DNA of 64,000 nucleotides from Blastomonas sp. SL216 (GTDB lineage: Bacteria > Pseudomonadota > Alphaproteobacteria > Sphingomonadales > Sphingomonadaceae), in contig CP113055.1 in the NCBI GenBank assembly GCA_026625625.1, positions 436,501 through 500,500 on the forward strand. Reading direction: 5' to 3'. A program made the position numbers and the translations under genes. Under the pieces are notes generated by a model. The model was not told the origin of the DNA. It saw only the letters and a list, made by a program, of their open reading frames with translations, and searched no databases. Positions 1-8,584 of the stretch are shown here, one piece after another (the stretch's first letter is position 1; each line of letters begins with the position of its first letter).

Positions 1-160
1 TCACGCGGAAACCCTTGCTCAGGAAGAACAGCATCTGCGCGTCCCAATCATCGGACGACAGCGGCCAGCCATGATGGAACATGATCGGCTGGGCGTCCTG
101 CGGGCCCCAGTCCTTGAAGAAAATCTGCGTGCCGTCAGAGGCGGAAACATAGCCCATCAT
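1..160 (-). CDS. alpha/beta hydrolase (chloroperoxidase-like), N-terminal part
   Basis: This is the first 53 codons of a leftward gene that runs off the window start. It opens with two Met codons preceded at about 5 nt by a GGGAGA ribosome binding site. The residues shown include the block [13 protein letters not shown], which is the HGWPLS oxyanion-hole motif of non-haem chloroperoxidase / arylesterase-type alpha/beta hydrolases. The nucleophile elbow and the catalytic Asp/His are outside the window. The family is clear but the substrate cannot be told; members hydrolyse esters or show side perhydrolase activity. Confidence 0.75.
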   Translation of the reverse strand, partial: MMGYVSASDGTQIFFKDWGPQDAQPIMFHHGWPLSSDDWDAQMLFFLSKGFRV

Positions 161-295
161 CGTTCTCCCGTGTTGCGGAATACCCAGCATAGCGACCATT
201 AGGGGCGGCAAGATGACGCCGCGCTGATGCGACTGACGTGCTGCCCGCAAAAGGTCTTGAGGCAATACGATATCGGGACGGTCGGGTTGCGCCGT

Positions 296-865
296 TCAGG
301 CGGGCGCGGGCATGGTTCCCGGGCGCAGATAGGCGAACATATGCGCGACATAATCGCCCTTGCCCAGTTTCACCCCCTGCGCGCGCAGGATCGCATAGGC
401 GGCCATCACGTGGAAGAACAGCTGCGGGATCGCCCAGTCGCGGACATATTGCGCGGCGCTGAGATCGAACACCATGCCATTGGGCAGGCTGTGGGCGACG
501 GGGGTTTCCGGTGGCAGATCGGCCATGTCTGCCGATGCCTTTTCGACGAGGGCGAGCGTGCCGGCGATCCGCGCCTGCGCATCGGCAATCGACCAGCGCT
601 GCTCCCCCGCGCCGCGCCCTTCGTTCAGCAGCGTGGCCAGGCTTTCGGGAAAGGGCTCCTGGCGAAGGCGGAACACGCCTTCCTGCGCCTGCACGCAAGA
701 AAAGCAGATCTGGGTGAACAGCGGGAACATGTCCGGCGCCAGCCGTGCGCTCATCAGGTCGGCAGCCTTGTCGGCACCCAGCTGCGTTTCCGCCTTGTCG
801 ATCCAGACGGACAGCGCCTTGAGCATCTGCATGTACGTGGGAACGAGCGTGTCCTTGAGAGTCAT
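296..865 (-). CDS. DUF1993 family protein
   Basis: The 189-residue protein matches the DUF1993 family in length and pattern: an N-terminal helix starting MTLKDTLVPTYMQML, the short Asp-rich stretch near residue 40, and a late FFHVMAAYAILRAQGV helix with a GKGDY turn. DUF1993 proteins form a four-helix DinB-like bundle of unknown function. No signal peptide or membrane segment is present, so it is probably cytoplasmic. It stands alone between the partial hydrolase and tRNA-Phe, transcribed in the same direction as both. No function can be assigned beyond the family. Confidence 0.75.
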   Translation of the reverse strand: MTLKDTLVPTYMQMLKALSVWIDKAETQLGADKAADLMSARLAPDMFPLFTQICFSCVQAQEGVFRLRQEPFPESLATLLNEGRGAGEQRWSIADAQARIAGTLALVEKASADMADLPPETPVAHSLPNGMVFDLSAAQYVRDWAIPQLFFHVMAAYAILRAQGVKLGKGDYVAHMFAYLRPGTMPAPA

Positions 866-959
866 CGGGCTATCCTCTTGGTATCGGCCAAGGTGATAGA
901 CGCGAAGGAAGGCAACGCAAGCGCGATGCAGGGCAAGGACGAAGGGCTGAAAGAAAAAG

Positions 960-1035
960 TGGTGCCCGGGGACGGGATCGAACCGCCGACACTGCGATTT
1001 TCAATCGCATGCTCTACCAACTGAGCTACCCGGGC
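960..1035 (-). tRNA. tRNA-Phe (GAA)
   Basis: On the minus strand the sequence folds as a full cloverleaf. The 7-bp acceptor stem is GCCCGGG/CCCGGGC, the D arm carries AGCTCAGTTGGTAGAGC, and a 5-bp anticodon stem TGCGA/TCGCA closes the loop TTGAAAA. The anticodon is GAA (complement of 1000-1002) and the T arm is CGGCGGTTCGATCCCG. The discriminator A and the 3' CCA are encoded. A T-rich run follows on the transcribed strand and may end transcription. It lies downstream of yacG. Confidence 0.97.
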
Positions 1036-1166
1036 ATCGGGCCGCGCCGCACCGGAAAAGCTGGTGGGCTGCAAGGCTCATCGCCAGACCGGCGATTTGG
1101 AGCGCCGCCTATAGGCAGGCTTGGGCAGGCTTGTCCATAGCAAAATCGCTGTGCCGTTCGCGCAGC

Positions 1167-1331
1167 TCAATCATATTCCGCATCGGGACGATCAGCGGGC
1201 GGGCCGGGCACGCTATAGCCTTCGCCCAGCCATTTCAGCAGGTCGCGATCCTTGCAGGCCTTGCTGCAAAAGGGCGAGAAATCGGGCCGTGCAGGCTTTT
1301 TGCACAAGGGGCAGGGGCGGGGCGTGCTCAT
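1167..1331 (-). CDS. yacG: DNA gyrase inhibitor YacG (zinc-binding)
   Basis: This 54-residue protein has the YacG treble-clef zinc motif: Cys7-x2-Cys10, then Cys22-x3-Cys26 in the context FCSKACKDRDLLKWL. In Escherichia coli YacG binds GyrB and inhibits gyrase. The start chosen is the Met that gives the usual short YacG length; a longer open frame upstream has no family similarity and overlaps the RNase gene. It is the last protein gene of the infA-maf-RNase-yacG series and precedes tRNA-Phe. Confidence 0.9.
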   Translation of the reverse strand: MSTPRPCPLCKKPARPDFSPFCSKACKDRDLLKWLGEGYSVPGPPADRPDAEYD

Positions 1332-1342
1332 GATCGATGCAT

Positions 1343-2311
1343 CTAGGCAGAAACCGCGCTGACCGCAACCATGCGTCCGGTGCGGCGCTGCAGCGCGTCC
1401 AGCCATTCGGGCCTGGCGCCGAGCAGCTGCGATTCGGCGCTGGGCAGATCGAGGCGGAGTATGCCTGTCCCGATACCGCGCTCGGCGCTGCGCAACCGGG
1501 CGAGCAGCTGCCAGCGGACCGGATCGGCGGCATGCAGTTCGATCAGCGACGCGCCTGTCCGCCGAATGACGATCTGCATCAGGCCAAAGCCATTGATCGC
1601 GGTGCGCTCGCACGCGGTGGACATGGCCGCATCAAAGGCAGCCATCACAGCGTTGCGATCGGCCTTGTCGCCCAGCGTCGGGAAATCGACGGCGATGCTG
1701 CCGCCCATGCCGTGCCGCCGGATCGCCTCGGCCAGGGCAGGCGCAGCAGCCAGCGCCAGCGCGCGGGGAGCCAGATCGCCATCGACATCGACAACCATCA
1801 TCGCCGGGGTCGGCGAGAAGGTCAGCATCCCGCCGGCGAATCCAATCTGGCCGGTTTCCGCCTCGTCGATCAGTTCGTTCCAGCCAGCATCGGCCAGGCT
1901 GTCGGTCCCGGCGGCGATGCAACGGACGATGTCCAGGCCTTGCGATTCGATCCGCTCGATCAGGCTGGGGGCAGGGCGCAGCGGCGTCTCTGGTGCTACG
2001 GGCCGCAGCCGGGGCGGCTTGGTGCGTAGGGTGCCGGGTTCGACCAGCGCCTCGCGCACGATTTCGGCGCGGACAATGGCCCCTTCGCTCACCCCCTTGG
2101 GGAGCGGCTGCAGCATCGCCTCGCTGCCATCGGGCATCAGCGCGCGTGCGCGATGACCGCCCGCGCTTCTGGCCAGCAGCTTCACGTCGATAATGGCGCC
2201 GGGAAGGTGCGGCTCGTCCTGCCGCTGGATGCGGGCCTCTGTCAGGCGACCCTGTTCGATCAGCGCCGCGCGCTCTTCGCCTATGCCCGCTTCATACAGC
2301 CAGTGCATCAT
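1343..2311 (-). CDS. short RNase E/G family endoribonuclease
   Basis: This 322-residue protein belongs to the RNase E/G family, which cleaves single-stranded RNA in rRNA maturation and mRNA turnover. Two blocks match the Mg-binding catalytic centre: VVDVDGD, in place of the usual ID-V-N-x-G block (Asp303 of E. coli RNase E), and GGSIAVDFPTL, in place of GGxIxIDF (Asp346). The motif INGFGLMQIVIRR also fits. It is far shorter than RNase G (about 490 residues): the N-terminal S1-like part is reduced and no Cys-x2-Cys zinc link is visible. The ATGATG start overlaps the stop of maf, so the two are translationally coupled. Confidence 0.8.
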   Translation of the reverse strand: MMHWLYEAGIGEERAALIEQGRLTEARIQRQDEPHLPGAIIDVKLLARSAGGHRARALMPDGSEAMLQPLPKGVSEGAIVRAEIVREALVEPGTLRTKPPRLRPVAPETPLRPAPSLIERIESQGLDIVRCIAAGTDSLADAGWNELIDEAETGQIGFAGGMLTFSPTPAMMVVDVDGDLAPRALALAAAPALAEAIRRHGMGGSIAVDFPTLGDKADRNAVMAAFDAAMSTACERTAINGFGLMQIVIRRTGASLIELHAADPVRWQLLARLRSAERGIGTGILRLDLPSAESQLLGARPEWLDALQRRTGRMVAVSAVSA

Positions 2312-2889
2312 GCCGGGCGCGGCAACAGGCCCGCGCTCAGCAGCATGCTGCGCGTTTCGTACAGGGGCAGGCCCATGATGCCGCTATAGCTGCCCGCCAT
2401 GGAGCGGATCAGCGCTTCGGCGCTGCCCTGGATGGCATAGCCGCCCGCCTTGCCCTGCCATTCGCCGCCGGCGATATAGGCTTCCAGCTCTTCGGCATGC
2501 AGCCGCTTGAAGGTGACAGTGCTCTCCGAGAGCCGGTGCAGCGCGCGCCCGCCCGGCAGCATCAGCGTGACTGCGGACAGCACCATGTGGCGGCGACCGG
2601 ACAGCAGCTCCAGGCAATAGCGGGCATCGGCCTCGCTCTCTGCTTTGGGCAGGATGCGGCGTCCGGCCGCAACCACGGTATCGCCGGACAGCACGGCATC
2701 ATCGGGATGCTGGGATGCGATCACCGCTGCCTTTTCGGCCGCCATGCGCCGGGCATAGACGCGCGGCAGTTCCGCCTTGTTCGGCGTTTCGTCGATATCT
2801 GCGGGGATGATGGCGTCCGCAGTAATGCCGATCCGTGCCAGCAGCTGCTGGCGGCGGGGGCTGGCCGATGCGAGGATCAGCTTCGGCAT
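2308..2889 (-). CDS. maf: Maf-like nucleotide pyrophosphatase
   Basis: The 193-residue protein starts with the Maf signature LILASASPRRQQLL, carries the conserved SGDTVVAAGRRIL block and ends with the SYSGIMGLPLYET block, so it is a full-length Maf/YhdE-type enzyme. The family hydrolyses dTTP, UTP or modified nucleoside triphosphates to the monophosphate and pyrophosphate, cleaning the nucleotide pool, and affects septum formation. The gene overlaps infA upstream by one base (TAATG) and the RNase gene downstream by four, so the three are one transcript. Confidence 0.93.
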   Translation of the reverse strand: MPKLILASASPRRQQLLARIGITADAIIPADIDETPNKAELPRVYARRMAAEKAAVIASQHPDDAVLSGDTVVAAGRRILPKAESEADARYCLELLSGRRHMVLSAVTLMLPGGRALHRLSESTVTFKRLHAEELEAYIAGGEWQGKAGGYAIQGSAEALIRSMAGSYSGIMGLPLYETRSMLLSAGLLPRPA

Positions 2890-3107
2890 TATTTGAAGCG
2901 GTAGGTAATCCGGCCCTTGGTCAGATCATAAGGGGTCAGCTCGACCAGAACCTCATCGCCCACCAGCACGCGGATGCGGTTCTTGCGCATCTTGCCGGCG
3001 GTATGGCCCAGGATTTCGTGATCGTTTTCCAGCTTGACGCGGAACATCGCGTTGGGAAGCAGTTCGACCACCTGGCCGCGCATTTCGAGAAGTTCTTCTT
3101 TTGCCAT
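2889..3107 (-). CDS. infA: translation initiation factor IF-1
   Basis: The 72-residue protein is the standard IF-1 length and is almost wholly an S1/OB fold, with the typical blocks [30 protein letters not shown] and the C-terminal [14 protein letters not shown]-1 occupies the ribosomal A site during initiation. An AGGGG ribosome binding site precedes the ATG. It is the first gene of the leftward operon; the 293-bp gap to the divergent TonB receptor (3108-3400) must hold its promoter, but I could not point to clear -35/-10 boxes. Confidence 0.97.
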   Translation of the reverse strand: MAKEELLEMRGQVVELLPNAMFRVKLENDHEILGHTAGKMRKNRIRVLVGDEVLVELTPYDLTKGRITYRFK

Positions 3108-3400
3108 TCGGCCCCTGCAATGTGGTTTGCTGTGATGGCGGTGCGACCTTTCGCACCACCGTGTTGCGCGGTCATGGAGTCCATGGGCCTACGCAAAGTT
3201 CAGCGCGCCTTACAGACAAAGCGTGCAAAAGAAAAGACGGGAGTTTGGGCGACTTGCCGCACCGCTGCCGGGCCATGCGCCAAAATTTGTTACAATTCAG
3301 CACTGGCTAAGGCGGCTTTGCGCATCATATTGCGCTGCAACAGACAAATCCCCCCATGCGCGTTCCCCATCTGCGCAAACGATAAAGAGACACCGCCCCC

Positions 3401-6247
3401 ATGATGCTTCCGCTGCGATCCCGGATGACGCCCCCCGTATCTGTGCGCCCCTGGCTGGGCATGTCCTTCGCTTCGGCACTGTTGATCGCGACCAGCCCGG
3501 CGGCGCTGGCGGCCTCGCTGGACGATGAGACGGTCGATGCCAAGGCGGCTGCGGCAGATACCGCCCAGGCGCAGACTCCGTCCGAGCCTTCGCCGCCCGA
3601 TACCGAACCCGATAGCGATGGCGAGACGATCGTCGTGGTGGCCGAACGTCTGCGCGGTTCGATCCAGACCGATATACCGCCCGTCGCAGAGCTGAATGCG
3701 CAGGACATTGCGAGCTATGGTGCATCGTCGCTTGCCGAGCTGCTGCAGCAGATTGCGCCGCAGACCGGCAGCGCGCGCGGGCGCGGCGGCGACGGGCCGG
3801 TCGTGCTGCTCAACGGCCAGCGGATTTCAGGCTTCCGCGCCATCCGCGACATCCCGCCCGAGGCCATCGCCAAGGTCGAGGTGTTCCCCGAGGAACTGGC
3901 GCTGAAATACGGCTTCCGCCCCGACCAGCGCGTCATCAACTTCATCCTGGTCGAAAATTATCAGAGCCTGGCGGCAGAGGTCGACAATGGCCTGTCGACC
4001 CAGGGCGGCTATGGCACCACCGAATTCGAGGGCACGTTCACCAAGCTGGGCAAGAACACGCGGCTGATCGTCGATGTCGAATATGAGATGGCGACGGCGC
4101 TGCGCGAGAGCGAGCGCGGCATCGTCCAGCCGGATAGCAGCGCGCCTTTTGCGCTTGGCGGCAATATCGGGGCATCGCCCTTCGGGACCGGGGCGGATAT
4201 CAGCCCGGCGTTGAGCGCGCTGGCCGGACGCAGCGTGTCGCTGGCCGGTGTGCCGCAGGGCATCACCGGAGTGCCTGCGCTTTCCGCCTTCACCGCAGCG
4301 CCCAACACCACCGACCTGGGCGAGTTCCGCACGCTCATCCCCAATTCCGACCGGATCCAGGCCAATGCGACCTATATCCGCAATCTCGGCCCGGACACCA
4401 ATGTGCAAGTCAACGCGACCTATAGCAACAATGCCGCCACGTCGCTTCTGGGGCTCAACACCGCGACGCTGACCATTCCTACGGCCAATCCGTTCAACCC
4501 GTTCGGCCGCGATGTCAGCCTGCTCACCGCCTTTGGCGATCCGCGCGCGATCACGCGGACCATCGACACCGACACCTATTCGCTGGGCTTCAATGCCAAT
4601 GGCGTGCTGCCCGCCAACTGGAAATGGGCGCTGACCGGCGACTATACCCGCATCGATACGCTGACGGTCATCGACCAGCCGGTCGATGTCAGCGGGGTCC
4701 AGGCGGCGATTTCGCGCGCCACCGGTGCGATCAATCCGTTCACCGGAACGCTGGGCAGCCTGCTCCCCGGACTGGTCAGCGACACCGCACAAAGCCGCAA
4801 CCAGCTGTTCAACACCCAGCTGACCGCCAATGGCAAGCTGGCGGACCTGCCCGCCGGCCCGGTCAACCTGACACTGGTCGGCGGCTTTGCGCGTCGGCTG
4901 CAGGACTCGACCGACAGCCGCCGGGCCGGGCAGGGCAGCGTCTCGCTCACCCGCAGCGAGGCCAATGTCTCGGCCAATATCGATGTGCCGCTGGTCGACA
5001 CCTATATGAGCGACTGGTTCGGCAAGCTTTCGGTCAATGGCAATCTGGGCTATCGCGAATTGAGCGATATCGGCGGGTTGCTCAGCTTCGGCTATGGCCT
5101 CAACTGGTCGCCGACCGACACGGTGACCATCCAGGCCTCGCTGATCGGCGAGGAGGCTGCGCCCGGCATTGGCCAGCTTGGCGATCCGCAGATCGTGACG
5201 CCCAATGTCAGCACCTTCGACCTTGCGCGTAACGAGACCGTGCTGGCGACGATCATTTCGGGCGGCAATCCGCTACTGACGGCTGAAGAGCGGCGCGACG
5301 TCAAGGTCTCGCTCAGCTATCGCCCGCCGTTCGTCGAGGGGCTCGATTTCCTGGCCGAGTTCATCCGCAACCGCAGCTATGGCACCACCGCGTCCTTCCC
5401 GATCCTGACGCCCGAGATCGAGGCGGCCTTCCCGGACCGGATCATCCGCGACACCGATGGCACGCTGCTGGCCATCGACCAGCGCGCGATCAATTATGAC
5501 CGCGTGACCAGCGACCGGCTGCGTTATGGCATCAACTTCTCCAAGCGGATCGGTGGCGACGAGCGCGGCGGCGCGGGCGGCGCCGGCGGTCCCGGCGGCC
5601 CCGGCGCGGGCGGGCCTCCGCGCGGACCGGGTGCGGGTGGTCCGCCGCCCGGTAGTCCCGGAGGCGAGCGGGCTGGTGCAGGCGGACCGCCGCGAGGCCC
5701 GGGTGCAGGTGGTCCTCCGCGCGGCCCGATGGGCGGCTTCGGCCCCGGAGCCGGCGGCCGTGGCGGCCGCTGGAACATCTCGATCTATCATACCGTCCGC
5801 TTTGCCGAGACCATCCGCATCCGTCCGGGACTGGCCGAGCTCGACCTGTTGAACGGGTCTGCCATCGGGTCGAGCGGGGGCGTGCCGCGCCATGGGGTCG
5901 AGCTGGAAGGCGGGCTGTTCCTGAACGGCATCGGTCTGCGCTTTACCGGCAATTATCAGAGCGGATCGCGGGTCGATGGCGGCGGCTTGGCCGGTTCGAC
6001 CGATCTTCGCTTCAACGATATTGCGACCTTCGGCATGCGCGCCTTTGTCAATTTCGACAACAAGCCCAAGCTCACCGAGGCGCTGCCGTTCCTCAAGGGA
6101 TCGCGGCTGCGCCTGGGGGTCGACAATATCTTCAACGCCCAGCAGCGGGTGACGAATGAGGCAGGCGAGGTGCCGCTGCGTTACCAGCCCGGCTTCATCG
6201 ATCCCCAGGGCCGCGTCGTCTCGCTCAGCTTCAGAAAGCGCTTCTGA
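3401..6247 (+). CDS. TonB-dependent receptor with Gly/Pro-rich insert
   Basis: This 948-residue outer-membrane protein has a signal peptide ending near residue 37 (SPAALA), an Ala/Pro/Asp-rich spacer, a TonB-box-like ETIVVV at 75-80, and a plug domain at about 95-190 with VVLLNGQRISGF. A long beta-barrel region follows and ends in Phe (SFRKRF), as barrel proteins do. Residues about 717-790 are a low-complexity Gly/Pro/Arg insert made of repeats such as GAGGPPRGP, replacing an ordinary loop. The ligand is unknown and neighbours give no hint. The gene stands alone, divergent from infA, and is followed by a strong hairpin. Confidence 0.88.
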   Translation: MMLPLRSRMTPPVSVRPWLGMSFASALLIATSPAALAASLDDETVDAKAAAADTAQAQTPSEPSPPDTEPDSDGETIVVVAERLRGSIQTDIPPVAELNAQDIASYGASSLAELLQQIAPQTGSARGRGGDGPVVLLNGQRISGFRAIRDIPPEAIAKVEVFPEELALKYGFRPDQRVINFILVENYQSLAAEVDNGLSTQGGYGTTEFEGTFTKLGKNTRLIVDVEYEMATALRESERGIVQPDSSAPFALGGNIGASPFGTGADISPALSALAGRSVSLAGVPQGITGVPALSAFTAAPNTTDLGEFRTLIPNSDRIQANATYIRNLGPDTNVQVNATYSNNAATSLLGLNTATLTIPTANPFNPFGRDVSLLTAFGDPRAITRTIDTDTYSLGFNANGVLPANWKWALTGDYTRIDTLTVIDQPVDVSGVQAAISRATGAINPFTGTLGSLLPGLVSDTAQSRNQLFNTQLTANGKLADLPAGPVNLTLVGGFARRLQDSTDSRRAGQGSVSLTRSEANVSANIDVPLVDTYMSDWFGKLSVNGNLGYRELSDIGGLLSFGYGLNWSPTDTVTIQASLIGEEAAPGIGQLGDPQIVTPNVSTFDLARNETVLATIISGGNPLLTAEERRDVKVSLSYRPPFVEGLDFLAEFIRNRSYGTTASFPILTPEIEAAFPDRIIRDTDGTLLAIDQRAINYDRVTSDRLRYGINFSKRIGGDERGGAGGAGGPGGPGAGGPPRGPGAGGPPPGSPGGERAGAGGPPRGPGAGGPPRGPMGGFGPGAGGRGGRWNISIYHTVRFAETIRIRPGLAELDLLNGSAIGSSGGVPRHGVELEGGLFLNGIGLRFTGNYQSGSRVDGGGLAGSTDLRFNDIATFGMRAFVNFDNKPKLTEALPFLKGSRLRLGVDNIFNAQQRVTNEAGEVPLRYQPGFIDPQGRVVSLSFRKRF

Positions 6248-6249
6248 CG

Positions 6250-6289
6250 CGGGCAAAAGCTGCGGCAAATTTGCCATGGCTTTTGCCCG
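6250..6289 (+). terminator. strong stem-loop after TonB receptor
   Basis: Just after the receptor stop codon, an 11-base arm CGGGCAAAAGC (6250-6260) is repeated in inverted form as GCTTTTGCCCG (6279-6289). The loop itself contains the inner palindrome GGCAAATTTGCC, giving one long nested hairpin. There is no clean U-tract after it, so it may act as a terminator or as a 3'-end stabiliser. Confidence 0.55.
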
Positions 6290-6366
6290 GCACGGCGGTT
6301 AAAGACGCTGACCTTGAGCCGGGGCGAAAGCCTTGCGGCCCTGAAAGCTATGCAAGGAGCCCCCTT

Positions 6367-7134
6367 TTGGCGCTGACACCGAAACAGGACGCAGATGCCG
6401 CGCGCGACAACATGTTCCTGCGCGAAGTCGATGAGGCGCTGCGCCAGGATCAGATGACCGGCATCGTCCAGAATTACGGCAAGCAGCTGCTGATCGGTAT
6501 CGTCGTCATCCTGCTCGCGCTGGGCGGCTGGTTTTGGTACCGGCACATGCAGACCGAAGATGCAGGCGTGCGCGGCGAAGAGCTCACCAATGCGCTTGAT
6601 GCGGTGCGCGGCAACAATCTTGCGGGCGCCGCCAATGCGCTGAAGCCTCTCGAGACCGCTGATCAGCCTGGGTATCGCGCTGCGGCCCAGCTGCTGGAAG
6701 CGGGCATCAAGCAGGAACAGAATGATCCCAAGGCCGCAGCTGCGCTGTTCGCCAAGGTTGCAGGCGACGACAGCCTGCCGCAGCCGCTGCGCGATCTGGC
6801 GCTGATCCGGCAGACTGCGGCGGAATATGACAGCCTGAAGCCTGCCGATGTCGTCGCGCGGCTGAAGCCGCTGGCGGTGCCTGGCAACCCCTGGTTCGGC
6901 AGTGCAGGCGAGATGGTCGCGATTGCGCACATGCGGATGAACAAGCCCGATTTGGCCGGGCCGCTGTTCCAGAAGCTGGCGGAAGACAAGCAGGTGCCTG
7001 AAACCATTCGTTCACGTGCGCGTCAGTTGGCCGGTGTCATGGGCGTCGACGCGGTGGATGATCCGAGCAAGGCGCAGGGCGTCGCTGCTCCGGTTGCTGC
7101 GCCGGGGCTGGCTGCACCGGCGGGTGCGCAGTAA
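6367..7134 (+). CDS. membrane-anchored TPR protein (YfgM-like)
   Basis: The start chosen is TTG at 6367, seven bases after AAGGAG; a longer in-frame extension has no plausible ribosome site. The 255-residue product has a short cytoplasmic N-terminus, one membrane segment at about 41-58 (LLIGIVVILLALGGWFWY), and a periplasmic helical region rich in Ala and Leu with TPR-like repeats, including a C-terminal FQKLAEDKQVPETIRSRARQL helix. The layout matches the YfgM / DUF2133 family that lies directly upstream of bamB in many proteobacteria, as here. YfgM associates with the SecYEG translocon and periplasmic chaperones; that role is inferred from the family. Confidence 0.78.
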   Translation: MALTPKQDADAARDNMFLREVDEALRQDQMTGIVQNYGKQLLIGIVVILLALGGWFWYRHMQTEDAGVRGEELTNALDAVRGNNLAGAANALKPLETADQPGYRAAAQLLEAGIKQEQNDPKAAAALFAKVAGDDSLPQPLRDLALIRQTAAEYDSLKPADVVARLKPLAVPGNPWFGSAGEMVAIAHMRMNKPDLAGPLFQKLAEDKQVPETIRSRARQLAGVMGVDAVDDPSKAQGVAAPVAAPGLAAPAGAQ

Positions 7135-7199
7135 GATAAGTTTTGCGGGTCGCTACCGTTGACGTTGATTTTGTGATGATTCGGGGAGCTTGACTGGCA

Positions 7200-8528
7200 A
7201 TGCACAAGGCAAAATGGGCGATGATTCTCGCGCTGTCGGCGACGCTGGCAGGGTGCGGCGTATTGGGTGGCGGAGACAAGCCCAAGGTGACGCCCACGGT
7301 GGGCAATCGCACATCCATCCTTACCCGCGCTGAAAGCGGCGCGAATGTCGACAAGGATCTGGCGGGCGTTTCGGTGATCCTGCCGCCTGCGGTGACCAAC
7401 GCCAACTGGAACCAGCCCAGCGGCACCGCGACCAAGGCCATTGGCCATCTGACCATCGGCGACAATCTCGCTCGCGCCTGGAGCGCCCGGATTGCCGGAT
7501 CGAGCCTGCGCGTCCGCCTGGCTGCCGCGCCGGTCGTTTATAATGGCCGCCTGTACGCGATCGACACCAACGGCACCGTGCATGCCTATGATGCTGCCTC
7601 CGGTACGCAGGTCTGGTCGGTCACGCTGGAACCCGACAAGGGCGGAACGTCGTCCGTGTTCGGCGGCGGCGTCAGCGTCGATGCCAACCGCGTCTATGCC
7701 ACCAACGGCGTCGGCGAAGTGGCCGCGCTCAACCCGGCAGACGGTTCGCAGATCTGGCGCGTCAAGCCGGCAGGCCCGCTGCGCGGATCACCGACCCTGG
7801 CCTTTGGCTCGGTCTATGTGATGTCGCAGGACAATCAGCTCATCGCGCTCAACCAGACCGATGGCACCACCACCTGGAACCAGAGCGGATCGCTCGGCCA
7901 GGCAGGCGTGTTCGGCGTGGCCGCTCCTGCTGCAGGGCAGGGCACCGTGGTCGCAGGCTTCTCCAGCGGCGAGCTGATCGCCTATCGCTACGAGAATGGC
8001 CGCAACCTGTGGTCGGACGCGCTCGCGCGCACCAGTATCTCGACCTCGGTGTCGACGCTGACCGATATCGATGCCGACCCGATCATCGATCGTGGCCGCG
8101 TCTATGCGGTGGGTGAGGGGGGCCGCATGGCCGCCTATGAACTGGTCACCGGCCAGCGCATCTGGGAACTGAATATCGCAGGCATTTCGACCCCGGTGAT
8201 CGCGGGCGAATGGCTGTTCGTGCTGACCGACGATGCGCGCATCCTGTGCATCGCGCGCGCCACCGGCAAGGTGCGCTGGTCCACCCAGCTGCAGCGCTAT
8301 CGCAAGGAAAAGAAAAAGACCGGCGCGATCTACTGGAACGGCCCGGTGCTGGCCGGTGGTCGCCTGTTCACGGTGAACACCGAAGGCGAAGTCGGTGCGG
8401 TCAACCCTGCGGACGGCACCTTCTCGCTGCTGTTCGAGCTCAAGGAAAAGGTGTCGCTGCCGCCGATCGTGGCCGACAACACGCTCTATATCCTCGACGA
8501 CGGCGGCACGATTACCGCCTATCGGTGA
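7200..8528 (+). CDS. bamB: outer-membrane assembly lipoprotein BamB
   Basis: This 442-residue lipoprotein has an N-terminal signal with the lipobox LAGC (Cys19) and a series of PQQ-type beta-propeller blades, for example GRLYAIDTNGTVHAYDAASG, GEVAALNPADGSQIWRVKP and GRMAAYELVTGQRIWEL. BamB binds BamA and helps insert beta-barrel proteins into the outer membrane. It sits between the YfgM-like gene and der, the usual yfgM-bamB-der order of proteobacteria, which supports the call. Confidence 0.92.
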   Translation: MHKAKWAMILALSATLAGCGVLGGGDKPKVTPTVGNRTSILTRAESGANVDKDLAGVSVILPPAVTNANWNQPSGTATKAIGHLTIGDNLARAWSARIAGSSLRVRLAAAPVVYNGRLYAIDTNGTVHAYDAASGTQVWSVTLEPDKGGTSSVFGGGVSVDANRVYATNGVGEVAALNPADGSQIWRVKPAGPLRGSPTLAFGSVYVMSQDNQLIALNQTDGTTTWNQSGSLGQAGVFGVAAPAAGQGTVVAGFSSGELIAYRYENGRNLWSDALARTSISTSVSTLTDIDADPIIDRGRVYAVGEGGRMAAYELVTGQRIWELNIAGISTPVIAGEWLFVLTDDARILCIARATGKVRWSTQLQRYRKEKKKTGAIYWNGPVLAGGRLFTVNTEGEVGAVNPADGTFSLLFELKEKVSLPPIVADNTLYILDDGGTITAYR

Positions 8529-8584
8529 TGCCTGTCTGATCGCGGGGGGAGACAAAGCCTCCCTTCCGCGATACAGGCGCAATC

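Noticed and set aside
3108-3400. Search for a small gene or riboswitch between infA and the TonB receptor
   Set aside because: No frame with a ribosome site and no recognisable aptamer was seen; it is probably just two divergent promoters.
5549-5778. Tandem GC repeats resembling a CRISPR or minisatellite array
   Set aside because: They are in frame inside the TonB receptor and encode imperfect GAGGPPRGP-type repeats; there are no spacers of equal length or cas genes.
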